From contig OY987236.1 of assembly GCA_963920705.1 (NCBI GenBank), forward strand, positions 7,488,190-7,552,189: a stretch of 64,000 nucleotides of DNA, read 5' to 3'. Both the position numbers and the translations under genes were made by a program. The first letter of the stretch is position 1. Each line of letters starts with the position of its first letter. Under the pieces are notes generated by a model. The model did no database searches and had not been told where the DNA came from. It worked only from the letters and a program-made list of their open reading frames with translations. Below, piece after piece: positions 60,136-64,000 of the stretch. This DNA comes from Odiellus spinosus (Eukaryota > Arthropoda > Arachnida > Opiliones > Phalangiidae).

Positions 60136-60489
60136 GATTTAGCTTAAATACCAAAGATTAGCTTCAAAATACCAAAATCTCTTTAAAATTAGCTTGAAAA
60201 TCGTAAAGTCATTGAAATTTAGGTTGGAAATCAGAAACTCATTCAAATTTAGGTTGGAAATCATAAACTCTTCAAATTTAGCTTCAAAATCATAAAATCT
60301 CGTCGAAATTTAGCTTCAAAATCATAAAATCTCGTCGAAAGTTAGCTTCAGAATCATAAAATCTCTTCAAAATTAGCTTCAAAATCATAAAATCTCATCG
60401 AAATTAACTTCAAAATCATGAACTCATTGAAATTTTGCCTTGAAATCAGAAAATCTCTACAAAATTAGCTTCAAAATCCCAAAATTTGT
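60136..60489. repeat. Tandem array, about 32-bp unit, about ten copies
   Basis: The unit is GAAATTTAGCTTCAAAATCA then TAAAATCTCGTC, with outer copies more diverged. It is AT-rich and has no coding potential. Confidence 0.9.
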
Positions 60490-62525
60490 ATTTAAAATGC
60501 CTTAAGCCCATTTTTCAATCAAGTTTTTCAAGCGATCTGCCTTCGTTTTTCCAAGAGAAGCCGATATCAAATTAATTTAGATATCTACTTCTAGCTATCA
60601 CAGGAAGCCTATCAATGTGTGTTAAACGAAAAGCTTGATTTTAAGCTTCAACTTTGATATGATTCTTGGCTTAAAAATATTGATTAACTTTTTTCAAAAA
60701 GTCGAACACGCGTGAATTTTTTTTTTTTTTTTTTTTTTTTTTTTGTTATCTACCGAACATTCTCTCAATTTCGAGATGACTCCCAGAATTTTAAGTCTTT
60801 ATTTTCTTCCTCGTATAAGCTAGGAGCGTGACAAATTCAGTCTGAAACCTTTTGCGGTTTTCCGCGGATTTTAACGATTTATCGAGTTTATCCCGTCGTT
60901 AAAATTTTCCATAAATAAAGCTTTTGATTTAATTTAACCATTACTTTATGGACGATATCACTAATAAGATATTTAATAATTAAACCGAATCGATCTAATG
61001 AGGTTAAAAAATATCGAAACCATCATAAAATAATATCGAAACAAAGGGTGTTAAAATATTAAGAGTTTTGAAGAACCAATCGAACTTGAATGTTTAGATG
61101 ATCATTAAAATTGAATGATAGTTTCATAAGGAACAAAATTTTAATAAATTTAGGTCATTCTATCTTTAAATTTAAAAAACTCAATATTAAGCGTTTAAAT
61201 CAACGTATATCGATCTATTTATAGATTATCGCCTTTAGTTTTAATGTTTCATATTTAAAATTTAATTTAAACGTTGATTAGAAATTACCCAAAAATAAAA
61301 ACTCTTCGTAATAATTAACCCGTTTAAATTTCAATTAAATTAAATCTGCTCAAAAAATTCGTAAATTACGAAGGTAAATTATCGTTTTAGAAATTCTACA
61401 AATGAATTTAATTGAGATTAGTGAAATTAATACACCTATTTCAAAAGATTTGGTCAAATTTGTCCTTTAATATAAATCTTCCGAATAAATGTTTTTTTGT
61501 TGTGACATGCTTATATGCCAACATCCTCTGATTCTTAAAAATATTTTGATTTATTGGAAATGCATAGTTATCTATTGTTTAAATTTTAAGAAGGACTTAT
61601 ACACGAGAAACAATTAAAAAAAAAAAAAAACTATTGAAAAAATTCATTCTAAAGACCTTAATTTTTATATTCATTGAATACAATGGATTTAGGAAATATA
61701 ACTTGAGATGATTTGAACCGAAGAAGCGTTTACTTGGTCACGAGAGGCGTTTTTATGGTTAAAATTTTAAATGGAAAGTCAAAAGGAATTTCATATATTT
61801 GTTGGATCAAAAAATTACATACGGTAAATGTAAGAATCATACCTCTCGTGTACAAGTGTTAAAAATGGGAGAAATATTTGGCGAATTGATATTAATTCTG
61901 ATCCCATTTAATGTGAGTAAAAACAAGGTGGCCTAAGTCAGGGTAAACATAAGTCAAGGAATTTGAAAATTAACCAAAACTTTCACACGACCTCATAGTG
62001 ATGACGTAATATTCAGTTTCCATTTGGAGATCATGAAAAATCCGTGAAAACCTAACTTTAACTATTATATTAACTTATATGGTCCTAAGTAAATAGAACC
62101 ATCAATATTTTCTATGTTTTGAATAGTTTTTTTTAACTATCTTTCTAAAACTGTTACCCAATTACTATTTGGAGTTCAGCCTCACTTTAAGTGATATTAA
62201 GGTATAGATAAGAAATAATTCTACTTTTCGGCCTCTCTTGAAGGGAAAAAATTGGGATTATGACTATAGTTAATCCTAGGTTAATCCAAGTTGATTTCTC
62301 TGAAAACTCAAAGCTAGGCCTCCTTCATTTCTGTTATCAAGTCATGGTGGAATTGACTATACTATTCATATTACAGTCAAGGGCGCATAATACTTTTGCG
62401 AGGGTGAAGAAAAAATAATAATAAAAATAAGTTTTTTTTTCTTTCAGTTTTGTCTAAACTGGTTTCGATAATTAACAAGTTGGGAAACCAAAATATAACC
62501 TCCCCGACCCCGACGTTAAGGTAAT

Positions 62526-62549
62526 CTAACCTAACCTAACCCTACCTAA
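62526..62549. repeat. Short interstitial (CCTAA)n telomere-like stretch
   Basis: CTAACCTAACCTAACCCTAC then CTAA: about five imperfect units of CCTAA, the complement of the arthropod telomere repeat TTAGG. It is too short and internal to be a telomere. Confidence 0.7.
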
Positions 62550-62559
62550 AATAAAAGAT

Positions 62560-63830
62560 GAAAAGAAATGTAGAGTATTGGATGAGTAGAAGAAACAGCG
62601 AAATAGGCAAAATATTATATCACATTGAACCTATATGCATTTCTTCAGTATACCAACACAACCCTAAATAATTCTCTACTTAAAACCAAACCTAACTAGA
62701 GAAAAAAAGGAAAATAAATAAGATATAACCACATAGATTTCAAGATAAATAATCCAGTCCATAATTCAGTATTAAAACAAAAAAATCAGAATTAAGACAA
62801 CTGAAATTAGCAATCTTTGGTAATATGTAAAATAGCCCTTACACGAACAATTTAAGTAAAGCAAATTATCAAATAAACGCCAAATAAGTCAATTAATTAA
62901 AATTAAAAATATTAATCTTACCACTACCAAATAGCGGGCAGAAAACACAGACATCAAGATAACATTAGCAAAATAAATTTTCAACACCGGTAATCCTGAG
63001 AACTAGATTCTACAAAATCTTCTGGAATAATAAATTTATTTTAATCTAAAAAATATAAAATCTTAAAAAAAATATCTATACAAATAACATATTGATAAAC
63101 CAATTAAAATTAGATGCGAAAAACATTTAATCTCGATATGAGATTAAATACACAAGGTCAAGGTTCTTCTTTTAAAACCATATCAGAATTTTGACGGTTG
63201 TAGAGTATTTGTAGACCAAGTAACGTGAAAAGCCAAAATGTTATATCAAATTGAACCTATACATGGCTTCAGTATACAACACAAGTTGTGAAACAAACGT
63301 TATTTTACGTGACTACACACTAGCTAAAACATCACCGAAAATAAACGACAGTAGGCATTAATAACTCTTTTACGAAAACAAAAAATTACTACAGAGAAAA
63401 ATGAGTCAGAAAAAAAAAACCTTTTGATTTCCAAACTAATATTTCAGTCACAACTCAGTAATAAAAATTAGAGTTCAGGTCAATGAAAATATACCAAAAA
63501 TGTCCAAACAAATAATAAACGCATCAAATAAATGATTCAAATTCAAAATTACTTCCTTACCAATAAATTGTATTCAAACGAATGAAACTTAATTTAAAAT
63601 TTCAACGAGTCAAATCTCTAGAGAACAAACTTCGTCGAAGATTTCAAAAGAAATGAAACGATTTTACGTTCAATAAATTAAAATTTAGATAAGCAAGGTC
63701 AAGGTCCCTCAGTAAAATCATATCGGCGTTAATAAAACTAGAGTATTTGTAGACCAAGTAACGTCATTAGGCAAAATATTTCATCAAAATCAAGTTATGA
63801 CCTCGGTATCGTCATATAACCGTAAATAAA
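62560..63830. repeat. Degenerate satellite-like repeat, about 540-630 bp unit
   Basis: A block like AGGCAAAATATTATATCA(C/A)ATTGAACC recurs at about 62,605, 63,232 and 63,769. AGAGTATTTGTAGACCAAGTAACGT-like sequence precedes it twice, and CAAGGTCAAGGT occurs at about 63,155 and 63,694. Spacing is about 540-630 bp. It may continue beyond the window. Confidence 0.7.
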
Positions 63831-64000
63831 CATATTCAATAAACAATTAACGAATAAGCTTTCCGCATAACACGCTAAACTACGAACTGTGACGTACAAT
63901 TTCGCTTTTTGGTGCTACACGACCTACAGATACCTTATAAGCCTACGTCTAAAAACACGTTTTTTGGTGATAATGCTGTGAGTAAAGAATAGATGTTTCT

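Larger units (their letters stand above)
46857..64000. other. Probable long first intron, repeat-rich, no exon seen
   Basis: No convincing exon was found on either strand. Apart from the repeats listed separately, 46,860-50,060, 50,490-51,680, 52,100-53,130, 53,920-54,590, 54,917-55,590, 56,330-56,790, 56,860-59,217, 59,700-60,135, 60,490-62,525 and 63,830-64,000 are AT-rich with homopolymer runs: poly-T at 47,070-47,092 and 60,718-60,744, and poly-G at 49,917-49,927. Minus-strand open frames at 47,743-47,964 and 48,075-48,272 resemble nothing known. A fragment of the CAGGG-type hAT family lies at about 59,627-59,690. Confidence 0.5.

Noticed and set aside
1-64000. Retroviral, LTR, Polinton, LINE or toxin-gene remains
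   Set aside because: No reverse transcriptase, integrase, capsid, envelope or toxin-like reading frame was recognised on either strand.

Overview
The window is AT-rich eukaryotic DNA with short, mostly GT-AG introns, ordinary single-copy animal genes and many small transposons. A short (CCTAA)n stretch near 62.5 kb, the strand complement of the arthropod telomere repeat TTAGG, and the gene content suggest an arthropod, probably an insect. The species cannot be told from this.

Layout. Positions 1-18,583 hold no host exon I can recognise. They look like 5' intron or upstream sequence of the first gene and carry mobile elements and tandem arrays, including a 2.2 kb fold-back element with a fragment of a transposon-type protein gene (5,265-7,483). 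Positions 18,584-26,548 (+) are the last five exons of an ARID5A/B-type DNA-binding protein. Positions 26,549-28,767 lie between two convergent genes and include a 28-bp tandem array carrying 16 perfect E2F-type sites. Positions 28,768-30,407 (-) are a complete seven-exon RMND5/GID2 subunit of the CTLH (GID) ubiquitin ligase. A 344-bp divergent promoter separates it from SLU7 (30,752-33,144, +), a second-step pre-mRNA splicing factor, complete in six exons, one intron of which appears to be GC-AG.

Positions 34,162-43,818 (+) hold the most unusual content: four intact, tandem, four-exon paralogues of a protein I do not recognise. Each is about 430 residues and is built from four internal repeats of about 95-105 residues, with introns at matching places in the repeats. 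Three copies carry an N-terminal PPxY motif and all four end in a CaaX-type prenylation motif. Three copies are preceded by a shared upstream block with an E2F-like TTTGGCGC and an AAGG(T/C)CA nuclear-receptor half-site. The promoter of copy 2 carries an inserted hAT-type MITE.

At 46,554-46,856 (+) lies the first coding exon of an unidentified gene, preceded by duplicated DR1-type nuclear-receptor motifs. From 46,857 to the window end I see no further exon, so this is probably a first intron longer than 17 kb. It is full of MITEs, hAT fragments, an insertion nested in another element, and satellite-like arrays.

A recurring theme is small TIR elements with exact 7-bp target duplications and 5'-CA ends. 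Five insertions from four families (four with exact duplications) suggest related transposition machinery. SLU7, RMND5 and ARID5 are unrelated housekeeping or regulatory genes that happen to be neighbours. I saw no retrovirus, LTR element, Polinton or toxin gene.
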